Source of the DNA: Bacillus tianshenii
Lineage (GTDB): Bacteria; Bacillota; Bacilli; Bacillales; Bacillaceae_N
DNA: 64,000 nucleotides
Direction of reading: 5' to 3'
NCBI GenBank assembly: GCA_020524525.2
Contig: CP129018.1
Location: 1,054,001-1,118,000, forward strand
The notes beneath the pieces were generated by a model. It was not told where the DNA came from and ran no database searches. It was given only the letters and a program-made list of their open reading frames with translations. The position numbers and the translations under genes were made by a program. Of this stretch, positions 30,573 to 38,376 are shown piece by piece. Each line of letters opens with the position of its first letter. Within the stretch, counting starts at the first letter, position 1.

Positions 30573-31872
30573 ACTCATTTCACGAATTGAAATGATCGAT
30601 TCTTATAAAAGGTTTGGTAAGGTCATTCGGGTCGTCGGTCTCATGATCGAATCAAAAGGTCCGGAAGCTTCTATTGGAGATTTGTGCTATATCCATGTCG
30701 GGGGACGTCATAAGCGAAAGGTTCAAGCAGAGGTCGTTGGATTTCGTGATGAAGACGTTATTTTAATGCCTTATACAGATGTAACAGATATTTCGCCTGG
30801 AAACTTAGTTGAAGCGACAGGAGAACCGCTTCAAGTAAAAGTTGGAATGGGCCTGATTGGGAGTGTGATTGATTCATTAGGGAATCCACTTGATGAAACA
30901 CCACTTCCTAAAGGGTTAACGGGTGTACCGACAGAACAATCACCTCCTAATCCGATGAAACGGCCTCCAATCAATGAAGAAATTGAAGTAGGCGTTCGAG
31001 TGATTGATAGTTTACTAACAGTTGGCAAAGGCCAGCGTGTCGGAATATTCGCTGGAAGTGGTGTCGGAAAGAGTACGTTAATGGGGATGATTGCGAGAAA
31101 TACAGAGGCAGACATTAACGTTATTGCGCTTATCGGAGAGCGTGGCCGTGAAGTTCGGGAGTTCATTGAAAGAGATTTAGGCCCAGAAGGCTTAAAACGT
31201 TCCGTTGTCGTCGTGGCTACAAGTGACCAGCCTGCATTAATGCGGATTAAAGGCGCCTATACAGCTACGGCAATTGCTGAATATTTCCGTGATAAAGGGC
31301 ATAATGTGATGTTTATGATGGACTCTGTAACCCGCGTTGCAATGGCACAGCGTGAAGTTGGTTTAGCAGTTGGAGAACCACCTACAACAAAAGGGTATAC
31401 ACCATCTGTTTTCTCCATTTTGCCACGTTTATTAGAACGTACGGGTACGAATCAACACGGCACGATTACAGCATTTTACACAGTATTAGTAGACGGTGAT
31501 GATTTGAATGAACCAATATCAGATACGGTACGCGGGATATTGGATGGACACTTTGTGTTAGACCGAAACTTGGCAAATAAAGGGCAGTTTCCAGCCATTA
31601 ATGTCTTGAAAAGCATTAGCCGTGTGATGAACAACATTGTTAGTGAAGACCACCGGCGTTCTGCCGAGTATTTAAGAAATTTGTTGTCAAAATATATCGA
31701 ATCTGAGGATTTAATCAATATCGGTGCATATAAAAGAGGTTCTTCAAAAGAAGTAGATGAGGCGATTCAATACTATCCACAAATTACATCGTTTCTTAAA
31801 CAAGGTGTACAAGATAAAGTTTCCAAAGACGGTGCGATAACAGAGCTTGTTCAACTTATGAATAGAGGATGA
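30559..31872 (+). CDS. fliI: Flagellum-specific ATPase FliI
   Basis: FliI is the F1-beta-like ATPase that powers substrate unfolding for flagellar export. It has 437 residues. Walker A GSGVGKSTLMG lies around residues 164-174, and Walker B MFMMDSVTRVAMAQRE and the conserved ERTG...GTITAFYTVLVDGDD follow. The ATG at 30559 is spaced correctly from GAGGAGG; the ATG six bases earlier is too close. The gene overlaps the fliH end by 14 nt. Confidence 0.97.
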   Translation: MKAAELISRIEMIDSYKRFGKVIRVVGLMIESKGPEASIGDLCYIHVGGRHKRKVQAEVVGFRDEDVILMPYTDVTDISPGNLVEATGEPLQVKVGMGLIGSVIDSLGNPLDETPLPKGLTGVPTEQSPPNPMKRPPINEEIEVGVRVIDSLLTVGKGQRVGIFAGSGVGKSTLMGMIARNTEADINVIALIGERGREVREFIERDLGPEGLKRSVVVVATSDQPALMRIKGAYTATAIAEYFRDKGHNVMFMMDSVTRVAMAQREVGLAVGEPPTTKGYTPSVFSILPRLLERTGTNQHGTITAFYTVLVDGDDLNEPISDTVRGILDGHFVLDRNLANKGQFPAINVLKSISRVMNNIVSEDHRRSAEYLRNLLSKYIESEDLINIGAYKRGSSKEVDEAIQYYPQITSFLKQGVQDKVSKDGAITELVQLMNRG

Positions 31873-31881
31873 TGACGCTGT

Positions 31882-32325
31882 ATGTCTTTTCAATTCAAAT
31901 TAGAAAGAGTTATGGGCCTGAAAGAAAGAGAAAAAGATGAACTAACCGGTGAATACAACAAATCGATCGAGGCCTTTGAAAAAGTAGGGCAGAAATTGTA
32001 TGAACTACTTAAAAAGAAAGAAGATTTGGCGATATTGAAAGGGCAGCAAATACAACAAGGAATCTCCATTTCACAAATTCAGCAAACAGAGCGATTTATT
32101 GCAGCACTTGAACAGTCGATTATGCATTATCAACAGCTTGTGGCCCAAGCTAGAGCAAAGATGAGTGAAAAAGAAGAAGAATTGATTGAGAAGAATATCG
32201 AAGTTAAGAAGTTTGAGAAAATGAAAGAGAAACAGCAAATCATTTATAAAGAAACAATTGAGTATGAAGAGAAGAAATTAATGGATGAAATTTCTCTTCA
32301 ACAATATATGCATCGCGGAAATTAG
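31882..32325 (+). CDS. fliJ: Flagellar export chaperone FliJ
   Basis: FliJ is a coiled-coil export chaperone resembling the gamma stalk of F-type ATPases. It has 147 residues, almost entirely charged helix with heptads, starting MSFQFKLERVMGLKEREKDE. The family diverges in sequence, but position after fliI and composition make the call secure. Confidence 0.93.
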   Translation: MSFQFKLERVMGLKEREKDELTGEYNKSIEAFEKVGQKLYELLKKKEDLAILKGQQIQQGISISQIQQTERFIAALEQSIMHYQQLVAQARAKMSEKEEELIEKNIEVKKFEKMKEKQQIIYKETIEYEEKKLMDEISLQQYMHRGN

Positions 32326-32333
32326 GTGTGTTT

Positions 32334-32918
32334 ATGGAACAAGTTGAAAATAATGAAAAAAAGTATAATAAAGTGCAATGGTTCTTTTTCGTCATTATTA
32401 TTCCATTTCTTTTTGCCATCACCTTATCGCTCGTTGTCCTCACTGTTGCTGGGTATAATGTGTTTGATTTGGCGAAAGATTATGGAAGCAAAATCCCTGT
32501 CGTTTCAAACTATGTGAAAGACAGCACAGAAGAGCCGCAAACAAATCGATTTGAGCTTCAAGCAGAGATTAAAAACCAACAAGCCCAAATTGATGAGCTG
32601 CAATCAGAAGTCGACCAAAAGCAACAGCAAATTGAACGACTTCAAGCAGAACTCGACCAGTTAAATGAACAACAAAAAAGTGAGCAAATTACAAAAGAAC
32701 AACGGCTTGAAAAAATAAACGGCCTTGCAAAGACATATGCTGGCATGAACCCAGAAGAAGCGGCAGCTGTTATACAGGAGCTTGAAAATATGGAAGCAGC
32801 AGAAATTATCGACCAAATGTCCAACCGTAATCGAGCAGCTATTTTTGAAGAAATGGAACCAGCCAAAGCAGCAACAATTAGTCAATTAATTAAAGAAGGC
32901 GTTCAATCAGCCGATTAA
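32334..32918 (+). CDS. ylxF: YlxF, MotE-like membrane protein with MgtE-N-type domain
   Basis: This 194-residue protein has one membrane segment (about residues 15-38), then a Gln/Glu-rich coiled coil (65-110). A C-terminal MgtE intracellular-N-like domain follows (YAGMNPEEAAAVIQELENME, then QMSNRNRAAIFEEMEPAKAA). It is equivalent to B. subtilis YlxF; the family is related to the stator-associated MotE. It lies between fliJ and fliK, implying a flagellar role, but its exact role in this organism is not evident. Confidence 0.88.
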   Translation: MEQVENNEKKYNKVQWFFFVIIIPFLFAITLSLVVLTVAGYNVFDLAKDYGSKIPVVSNYVKDSTEEPQTNRFELQAEIKNQQAQIDELQSEVDQKQQQIERLQAELDQLNEQQKSEQITKEQRLEKINGLAKTYAGMNPEEAAAVIQELENMEAAEIIDQMSNRNRAAIFEEMEPAKAATISQLIKEGVQSAD

Positions 32919-32936
32919 TTGAAGGGAGGTGAAAAA

Positions 32937-34250
32937 ATGAAAATCGCAGTGATGCAAGTAAATCAATCAGCCCCTGCACAAAAGCAGTCAACAAAAAGCA
33001 AAGAGTCAAATGACAGTAATCGTTCATTTGCTTCACAGTTAAGCGAAGCTTCATCAGAGCCAACTGAAGCAAGCGCTCAATCAAAAGCAGCCAGTACAAA
33101 CACAGAAACAAATAAACAAGCTGAACCTCCTAAAGATATGAAAGAATTTGTCGAAACATTGGGTGAAGACTTACAAGAGGCGATCGAACAACTTCCAATC
33201 GAAGCTGGTTACCTTAACCTAAGTCTTCTCCAAACAGAAGACATGCAAGCGTTGCTAAGCAGCTTACCGCAAGAATTGTCACAGAAACTTCAATCCCTCT
33301 TCCAAAATAACTCAACAATGGAAGGTATATTGGAATCAATAAAGGGATGGGAGCCAAAAGAACAATTCCTAGCGATGCTGATGGGGATGACAAACCTAGA
33401 GAAACAAATGAGCAAAGAGCAGCAACAGCTATTCTCGAAAATGCTCGAAAACATCAAAGCACAAGTGCAGCTGCCAAAAGGGAAAGAAATAGCCTCACTA
33501 GCCGAATTCGTCAAAGCACTAACGAAGGAAGCTGGGAAAGAGGATAAAGGTGTGATGCAAGTCTTAGCTAACAACATACCGAATGAGAAAAAAGATTTAC
33601 ATTCCCTTAATAACCGATTCTATAACACGATAAACCACGCTTTGTTAAAAGGAGAAAAAAATCGTACTGAAGATAAGCAGAGCTTACCTCAGGGCGTGAA
33701 ACAAGTGTTAGATTCTCTTAATACAAAAACTGAGCAAATTGGTGTCCGGTTAGATAGTGAGCAGCCACAACAACGCTTGCAGCAAACGATTCAGTTGAAT
33801 CCAAATCAAGCAAAGCCATCGATGCAGCAGCAATTTGTGGAACAGTTTCAAAAGATAATGCAAAACAGCCGCTTTGCTTCATTTACAAACGGCAACGCAC
33901 AATTAACATTAAAGCTGAACCCAGAGCATTTGGGGACATTGTCAATAAAGCTTGTGCAGATGAATGGTGAAATGGCAGCGCGGATTATTGCTTCTACCCA
34001 ATCAGCAAAGGATTTAATTGAATCGAACATTCATCAACTACGCCATCTGTTTAGCGGACAGAATGTGCAGGTTGAAAAGTTTGAAGTAAACCTTCAAAAC
34101 CAACAGCAATATCAACCATTTAAAGAGAATCAAGGAAACCCAAATGGTCAGCAAAACGAGCAGGAACAAGAACCTTCTCAAGAAAATGATGAGCAAGCAA
34201 AATCATTTGCAGAATCATTTGAAGAAGAATTATTAAATATCATGACATAG
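32937..34250 (+). CDS. fliK: Flagellar hook-length control protein FliK
   Basis: FliK is the secreted molecular ruler that switches export from hook to filament substrates by contacting FlhB. It has 437 residues. The low-complexity, Gln/Ser/Glu-rich N-terminal ruler precedes the C-terminal switch domain (QLTLKLNPEHLGTLSIKLVQ, then ESNIHQLRHLFSGQNVQVEKF). The ATG is placed by GGGAGGTG. The C-terminal tail is rich in Gln and Glu. Confidence 0.95.
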   Translation: MKIAVMQVNQSAPAQKQSTKSKESNDSNRSFASQLSEASSEPTEASAQSKAASTNTETNKQAEPPKDMKEFVETLGEDLQEAIEQLPIEAGYLNLSLLQTEDMQALLSSLPQELSQKLQSLFQNNSTMEGILESIKGWEPKEQFLAMLMGMTNLEKQMSKEQQQLFSKMLENIKAQVQLPKGKEIASLAEFVKALTKEAGKEDKGVMQVLANNIPNEKKDLHSLNNRFYNTINHALLKGEKNRTEDKQSLPQGVKQVLDSLNTKTEQIGVRLDSEQPQQRLQQTIQLNPNQAKPSMQQQFVEQFQKIMQNSRFASFTNGNAQLTLKLNPEHLGTLSIKLVQMNGEMAARIIASTQSAKDLIESNIHQLRHLFSGQNVQVEKFEVNLQNQQQYQPFKENQGNPNGQQNEQEQEPSQENDEQAKSFAESFEEELLNIMT

Positions 34251-34261
34251 GGTGATGCTAG

Positions 34262-34924
34262 GTGAACATTGATCCAAGTCTTTATTTACAAAATAGACCA
34301 CCTGAGAAGAGAACAGGCGGCGAAAGTGCGCTTGATAAAGATGCATTTATTAAAATTTTGATGACACAGCTTCAAAATCAAGACCCATCTAATCCGATGG
34401 ATGACCGTGAATTTATCGCGCAAATGGCACAGTTCTCTTCCTTAGAGCAAATGACAAATTTGAATGAAACGATGCAAAAGTTTATTAAAACAGAAGAAAA
34501 AGCCCAATTGGTGTCATTTAGCCAAATGGTTGGAAAAGAAGTTGGCTGGATGCGTGAAGTCAAAGGAGAAGATGGCGCAGAAGACCAAGTCGAAGCGGGC
34601 AGAAGCGTTGTTGATTCCGTTGAAGTGAATGATAAAGGAAATCTTTTATTTATTCTTGCAGATGGAAAAGTCATTACCGAAAAAGAAGTGGTCCAGATTC
34701 GAGAACAAAACTATTCCAATCCGCGCGACAAAATGATTTCCGAAGCAAGCACATTAATTGGCAAAGCTGTCACATGGACAGAAATGAATCCAGATACAGA
34801 GGAAGAAGAACTTCGAAATGCAGTTGTTGAGTCAGTTAGCTTTAAAGATGGAGCGGCTATCTATCATTTAGACAATGACCATTCAATTAAGGGAAGTGAC
34901 ATTATTAAAGTAGCGAACAGTTAG
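34262..34924 (+). CDS. flgD: Hook-capping protein FlgD (YlxG)
   Basis: FlgD is the scaffold cap for hook assembly. It has 220 residues, clearly longer than the roughly 140 of B. subtilis. The N-terminal FlgD motif is KDAFIKILMTQLQNQDPSNP followed by MDDREFIAQMAQFSSLEQM. The C-terminal half holds two related modules at about 88-146 and 164-217 (QMVGKEVGW...VVDSVEVNDKGNLLFILADG and TLIGKAVTW...VVESVSFKDGAAIYHLDND). The start is GTG with a weak ribosome site, so coupling to fliK is likely. Confidence 0.93.
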   Translation: MNIDPSLYLQNRPPEKRTGGESALDKDAFIKILMTQLQNQDPSNPMDDREFIAQMAQFSSLEQMTNLNETMQKFIKTEEKAQLVSFSQMVGKEVGWMREVKGEDGAEDQVEAGRSVVDSVEVNDKGNLLFILADGKVITEKEVVQIREQNYSNPRDKMISEASTLIGKAVTWTEMNPDTEEEELRNAVVESVSFKDGAAIYHLDNDHSIKGSDIIKVANS

Positions 34925-34936
34925 AGAGGTGAGAAA

Positions 34937-35326
34937 ATGGATCACCGCATCAATCACTTGCAGCAGCCATTGCCGACAATACGTAGAACGAAACAGGAGC
35001 CAACGAAGCAGCAAGCGACTGTTTCATTTAAAGAACAATTAACGAAAACAATCGAACAGAATGACACACTTAAAGTAAGCAAGCATGCGAAACAACGGCT
35101 AGCTGAACGCAATATTACGATTAATGAAGCGCAATGGAATAAGATTTCAGAAAGAGTAAGTGAAGCGAAACGAAAAGGAGTTCGCGATGCACTTGTACTA
35201 ACCGCAGACTCAGCTCTTGTCGTCAGCGCAAAAAACCATACCGTTATTACGGCCATGGACCGGCAAGAAGCAGCGTCACAGATTTTTACAAATATTAACG
35301 GCACAATCTTAATGGATAAGGAATAA
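34937..35326 (+). CDS. TIGR02530-type flagellar operon protein
   Basis: This 129-residue protein belongs to a small family found in flagellar operons of Bacillales and clostridia, next to flgD and flgE. The recognisable part is VSKHAKQRLAERNITINEAQ followed by W, then DALVLTADSALVVSAKNHTV and ITAMDR. There is no signal peptide or membrane segment. Position suggests a role in hook assembly, but no biochemical function is known to me. It is absent from the B. subtilis operon. Confidence 0.8.
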   Translation: MDHRINHLQQPLPTIRRTKQEPTKQQATVSFKEQLTKTIEQNDTLKVSKHAKQRLAERNITINEAQWNKISERVSEAKRKGVRDALVLTADSALVVSAKNHTVITAMDRQEAASQIFTNINGTILMDKE

Positions 35327-35405
35327 CAAACGGCTGGACCTATAAAGGAAGCCGCCACGCTGTGGACTGATTGAAACAGCGTGAACCTAAAGGAGGAAAC
35401 ATTAT

Positions 35406-36638
35406 ATGCTTCGTTCAATGTATTCAGGTATCGGGGGTCTTCGCAACTTCCAAACAAAACTAGATGTCATCGGGAACAACATTGCGAACGTAAACACATT
35501 TGGTTATAAAAAAGGACGTACGACGTTTAAAGATATGATGAACCAGCAAGTAGCAGGCGCAAGTGCTGCAACTGATAACCGTGGGGGAACAAACCCGATG
35601 CAAGTCGGCTTAGGTGGTTCAATGGCTTCAATCGATACGATTGCAACTCAAGGTAGTTTGCAAACGACTGGACGCTCCTTAGATTTAGGGATTTCAGGTG
35701 ATGGGTATTTTACTGTTAATCGAGGGAACCAGCAATTTTACACACGTGCAGGGAATTTTTATTTAGATAATAACGGTACATTGGTTTCTGCGGATGGGAT
35801 GAAGGTGCAAGGTTACCCTGTAGATGACCAAGGAAATGTATCTAATAACTTAGGCGATATTACTGTTAGTACAAATGCTGTTATGCCAACTACTGAAACT
35901 AAGAACTTAACGTTAGAAGGAAATTTACCAACTCAAGCAAAAGTCGGTTCTAAAATGACACAGCAAGTCAAAATGGTTGCTAAAGATGGAAATGAATATT
36001 CAGTAGATGTTATGTATGTAAATACAGCTGAGGACAAATGGGATGTTTTTATAGGAAAAGCAGTAGAGGATTACAATGCTGGTACTAGTACTACAGCAAC
36101 TTTCAAAATTGATTTATCTTCTCTACCAACATCTAATCCTACAGCTTTAACAAATTTTGATATTGATGGGGATACCACTGCAACTACTGATGATAAAATT
36201 AATAACTTAAATATTGATATCACTTCTTTAACTAAAGGTGGAGGTTCTATAAATGTTGTAGCAAAGGCTGACGGCTACACTCAAGGCTCTCTCGAAAGCT
36301 TCAACATTGGTTCATCAGGTGAAATTAACGGTGTATTTTCAAACGGGCAGGTTGTAACATTAGCAAACCTTGCTATCGCTACATTCTCTAATAATGGTGG
36401 TCTTAGCAAAGCTGGCAACAATCTATACCAAGAATCGATCAACTCAGGTCCTGCAAATATTAGTACGCCTGGCGATGGCCGCGGAACAGTAGCGGGTGGC
36501 TCACTCGAAATGTCCAACGTTGACCTTTCAGAAGAGTTCACAGAAATGATCGTTGCGCAGCGTGGGTTCCAAGCGAATACTCGTATTATCACAACGTCAG
36601 ATGAAATTTTGCAAGAGCTTAATAACTTGAAACGTTAA
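35406..36638 (+). CDS. flgE: Flagellar hook protein FlgE (long form)
   Basis: FlgE is the hook subunit. It has 410 residues, against 264 for the B. subtilis protein. Conserved ends are MLRSMYSGIGGLRNFQTKLD followed by VIGNNIANVNTFGYKKGR, and VDLSEEFTEMIVAQRGFQAN followed by TRIITTSDEILQELNNLKR. The extra length is a central domain at about residues 155-290, which is Thr/Asn/Asp-rich and encoded by markedly A+T-richer DNA (14 G+C of 60 at 36181-36240). That is probably a surface-exposed D2-type insertion. Confidence 0.95.
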   Translation: MLRSMYSGIGGLRNFQTKLDVIGNNIANVNTFGYKKGRTTFKDMMNQQVAGASAATDNRGGTNPMQVGLGGSMASIDTIATQGSLQTTGRSLDLGISGDGYFTVNRGNQQFYTRAGNFYLDNNGTLVSADGMKVQGYPVDDQGNVSNNLGDITVSTNAVMPTTETKNLTLEGNLPTQAKVGSKMTQQVKMVAKDGNEYSVDVMYVNTAEDKWDVFIGKAVEDYNAGTSTTATFKIDLSSLPTSNPTALTNFDIDGDTTATTDDKINNLNIDITSLTKGGGSINVVAKADGYTQGSLESFNIGSSGEINGVFSNGQVVTLANLAIATFSNNGGLSKAGNNLYQESINSGPANISTPGDGRGTVAGGSLEMSNVDLSEEFTEMIVAQRGFQANTRIITTSDEILQELNNLKR

Positions 36639-36652
36639 TAACTTGATATAAA

Positions 36653-36692
36653 GGGAGGGAAAGGGCCAGGGCGGTTTGCCCTGTGCCCCTCC
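36653..36692 (+). promoter_or_regulatory. G+C-rich stem-loop between flgE and swrD
   Basis: The core stem GGGCCAGGGC/GCCCTGTGCCC (one bulged T) has loop GGTTT. An outer GGAGG (36655-36659) can pair with CCTCC (36688-36692), so the only Shine-Dalgarno-like sequence is inside the structure. The swrD TTG begins four bases after it. It may be a translational control element or a weak attenuator. Confidence 0.6.
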
Positions 36693-36695
36693 ATT

Positions 36696-36908
36696 TTGAT
36701 TACACTTACGAGATTGAATGGTCAGCAGTTTTCATTAAATGCTTTATACATAGAACAAGTGCAAAAGTTTCCGGATACGACGATTACGCTAACAAATGGT
36801 AAAAAATTTGTCGTGCGGGAAGAGGAAGAAGATGTTATTCTGTTAATAAAGGAATTTTATAAAGAGATTTCCATTATTGGATTTCCAAAGGATGCGGAGG
36901 GGGAATAG
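36696..36908 (+). CDS. swrD: Swarming motility protein SwrD (FlbD family)
   Basis: This 70-residue protein of the FlbD family corresponds to YlzI/SwrD, which raises motor torque and is needed for swarming in B. subtilis. It starts MITLTRLNGQQFSLNALYIE and ends in an acidic tail. The start is TTG with no free ribosome site nearby, because the upstream GGAGG can be buried in a hairpin. fliL starts directly after the stop, so the two are coupled. Confidence 0.88.
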   Translation: MITLTRLNGQQFSLNALYIEQVQKFPDTTITLTNGKKFVVREEEEDVILLIKEFYKEISIIGFPKDAEGE

Positions 36909-37343
36909 TTGTTTAAAAAGAATAAAATGTTAACGATTATGTTAATTGTATTGGCGGCTATTACCTTAATTGGGGTTGTTGCACTGTTTGTCGTGATGAA
37001 CTTTACCGGGGATTCAAAGGAAGCAGCAGAACCGTCAATTGATGAAATATTAGAGCAGTCTGTTGAAACAGAAGAGATTACGACAAATCTCATGAGCAAT
37101 GATTTTATTCGTATTAAATTTAAAATTACAACAGACAGCACAAAAGCAAAGGAAGAATTAGAGAAACGTAATTTCCAAGTTCGCAATATTATTATTCAAG
37201 AGCTTTCGTCGATGAAGCCTGAAGATTTCAAAGGAAAAGAGAATCTTCAAGAACTCGAAAGCATGCTGAAGATGCGCCTGAATGAAATTATGCAGGAAGG
37301 CACAATAGAAAAAGTATTTATTACAGACTTCATCTTGCAGTGA
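36909..37343 (+). CDS. fliL: Flagellar basal body-associated protein FliL
   Basis: FliL is a single-pass membrane protein around the stator units. It has 144 residues with one N-terminal membrane helix (about 9-31) and an extracytoplasmic domain with FIRIKFKITTDSTKAKEELE. The start is TTG, with GCGGAGGGGG inside the swrD end as ribosome site. It is immediately adjacent to swrD. Confidence 0.93.
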   Translation: MFKKNKMLTIMLIVLAAITLIGVVALFVVMNFTGDSKEAAEPSIDEILEQSVETEEITTNLMSNDFIRIKFKITTDSTKAKEELEKRNFQVRNIIIQELSSMKPEDFKGKENLQELESMLKMRLNEIMQEGTIEKVFITDFILQ

Positions 37344-37377
37344 TGGGGAGCGAAGCGGTAAGAGGAGGTGAAGCTGT

Positions 37378-38376
37378 TTGGCTGAAGAGGTTCTCTCCCA
37401 AAGTGAAATAGATGCATTGCTTTCCGCTATTTCAACAGGGGAAATGAATGCGGAAGAGCTGAAGAAAGAAGATACACAGAAAAAAGTAAAAGTCTATGAT
37501 TTTAAGCGGGCACTTCGTTTCTCGAAGGATCAGATTCGGAGTCTCTCACGAATTCATGAGAACTTTGCGCGGTTGTTGACGACATTTTTTGCGGCACAGC
37601 TTCGCACGTATATTCAAATATCAGTGGCATCTGTTGACCAGATTCCATATGAAGAATTTATTCGTTCCATTCCGAAAATGACAATTTTAAATGTATTCGA
37701 AGTCCCGCCATTAGATGGGCGCATTGTGTTGGAAGTTAATCCGAACATTGCCTATTCGATGATGGACCGCACCCTAGGCGGCCGGGGGGCAAGCATTAAT
37801 AAGGTTGAATCGTTAACGGAAATTGAAACGAAGATTATGTCTAACTTATTTGAGAAAGCAGTGGATAATCTTAGAGAAGCTTGGGCTTCTGTAGTAGATA
37901 TCGACCCGATCTTAACGGATTTTGAGGTAAATCCACAATTTTTACAAATGGTTTCTCCGAATGAAACAGTTGTCGTTATTTCCCTTAATACTACAATTGG
38001 GGAAGCGAGCGGAATGATTAACATTTGTATTCCGCATGTTGTACTAGAACCGATGATTCCTAAGCTGTCGGTTCACTACTGGATGCAGTCAACGAAGAAA
38101 GAACGTGAGCCAGAAGAGCTTGAATTGCTTAAGAAACGCTTGAAACGAGCAAGTGTTCCGTTAAGAGCTGTTTTAGGTGAATCAACGATTTCAGTAAATG
38201 AATTTCTGAACATCAATGTTGGAGATGTCATTCAGCTGGAGCAAAAAATTGATCAACCACTTGTGCTACAAGCTGGAGAAAGACCAAAATTCCTTGTACA
38301 GCCTGGAAAACAAAGTACAAAAATGGCCGTACAAATTCTTGACACTATAAAAGGAGGTGACGACGATGGTGAGTGA
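37378..38376 (+). CDS. fliM: Flagellar motor switch protein FliM
   Basis: FliM is the switch component that binds CheY-P. It has 332 residues. The N-terminal CheY-P-binding peptide is EVLSQSEIDALLSAI, the CheC-like middle domain covers about 45-230, and the C-terminal FliN-like SpoA domain covers about 255-325. The start is TTG preceded by AGGAGGTGAAG. It overlaps fliY by 11 nt. Confidence 0.97.
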   Translation: MAEEVLSQSEIDALLSAISTGEMNAEELKKEDTQKKVKVYDFKRALRFSKDQIRSLSRIHENFARLLTTFFAAQLRTYIQISVASVDQIPYEEFIRSIPKMTILNVFEVPPLDGRIVLEVNPNIAYSMMDRTLGGRGASINKVESLTEIETKIMSNLFEKAVDNLREAWASVVDIDPILTDFEVNPQFLQMVSPNETVVVISLNTTIGEASGMINICIPHVVLEPMIPKLSVHYWMQSTKKEREPEELELLKKRLKRASVPLRAVLGESTISVNEFLNINVGDVIQLEQKIDQPLVLQAGERPKFLVQPGKQSTKMAVQILDTIKGGDDDGE

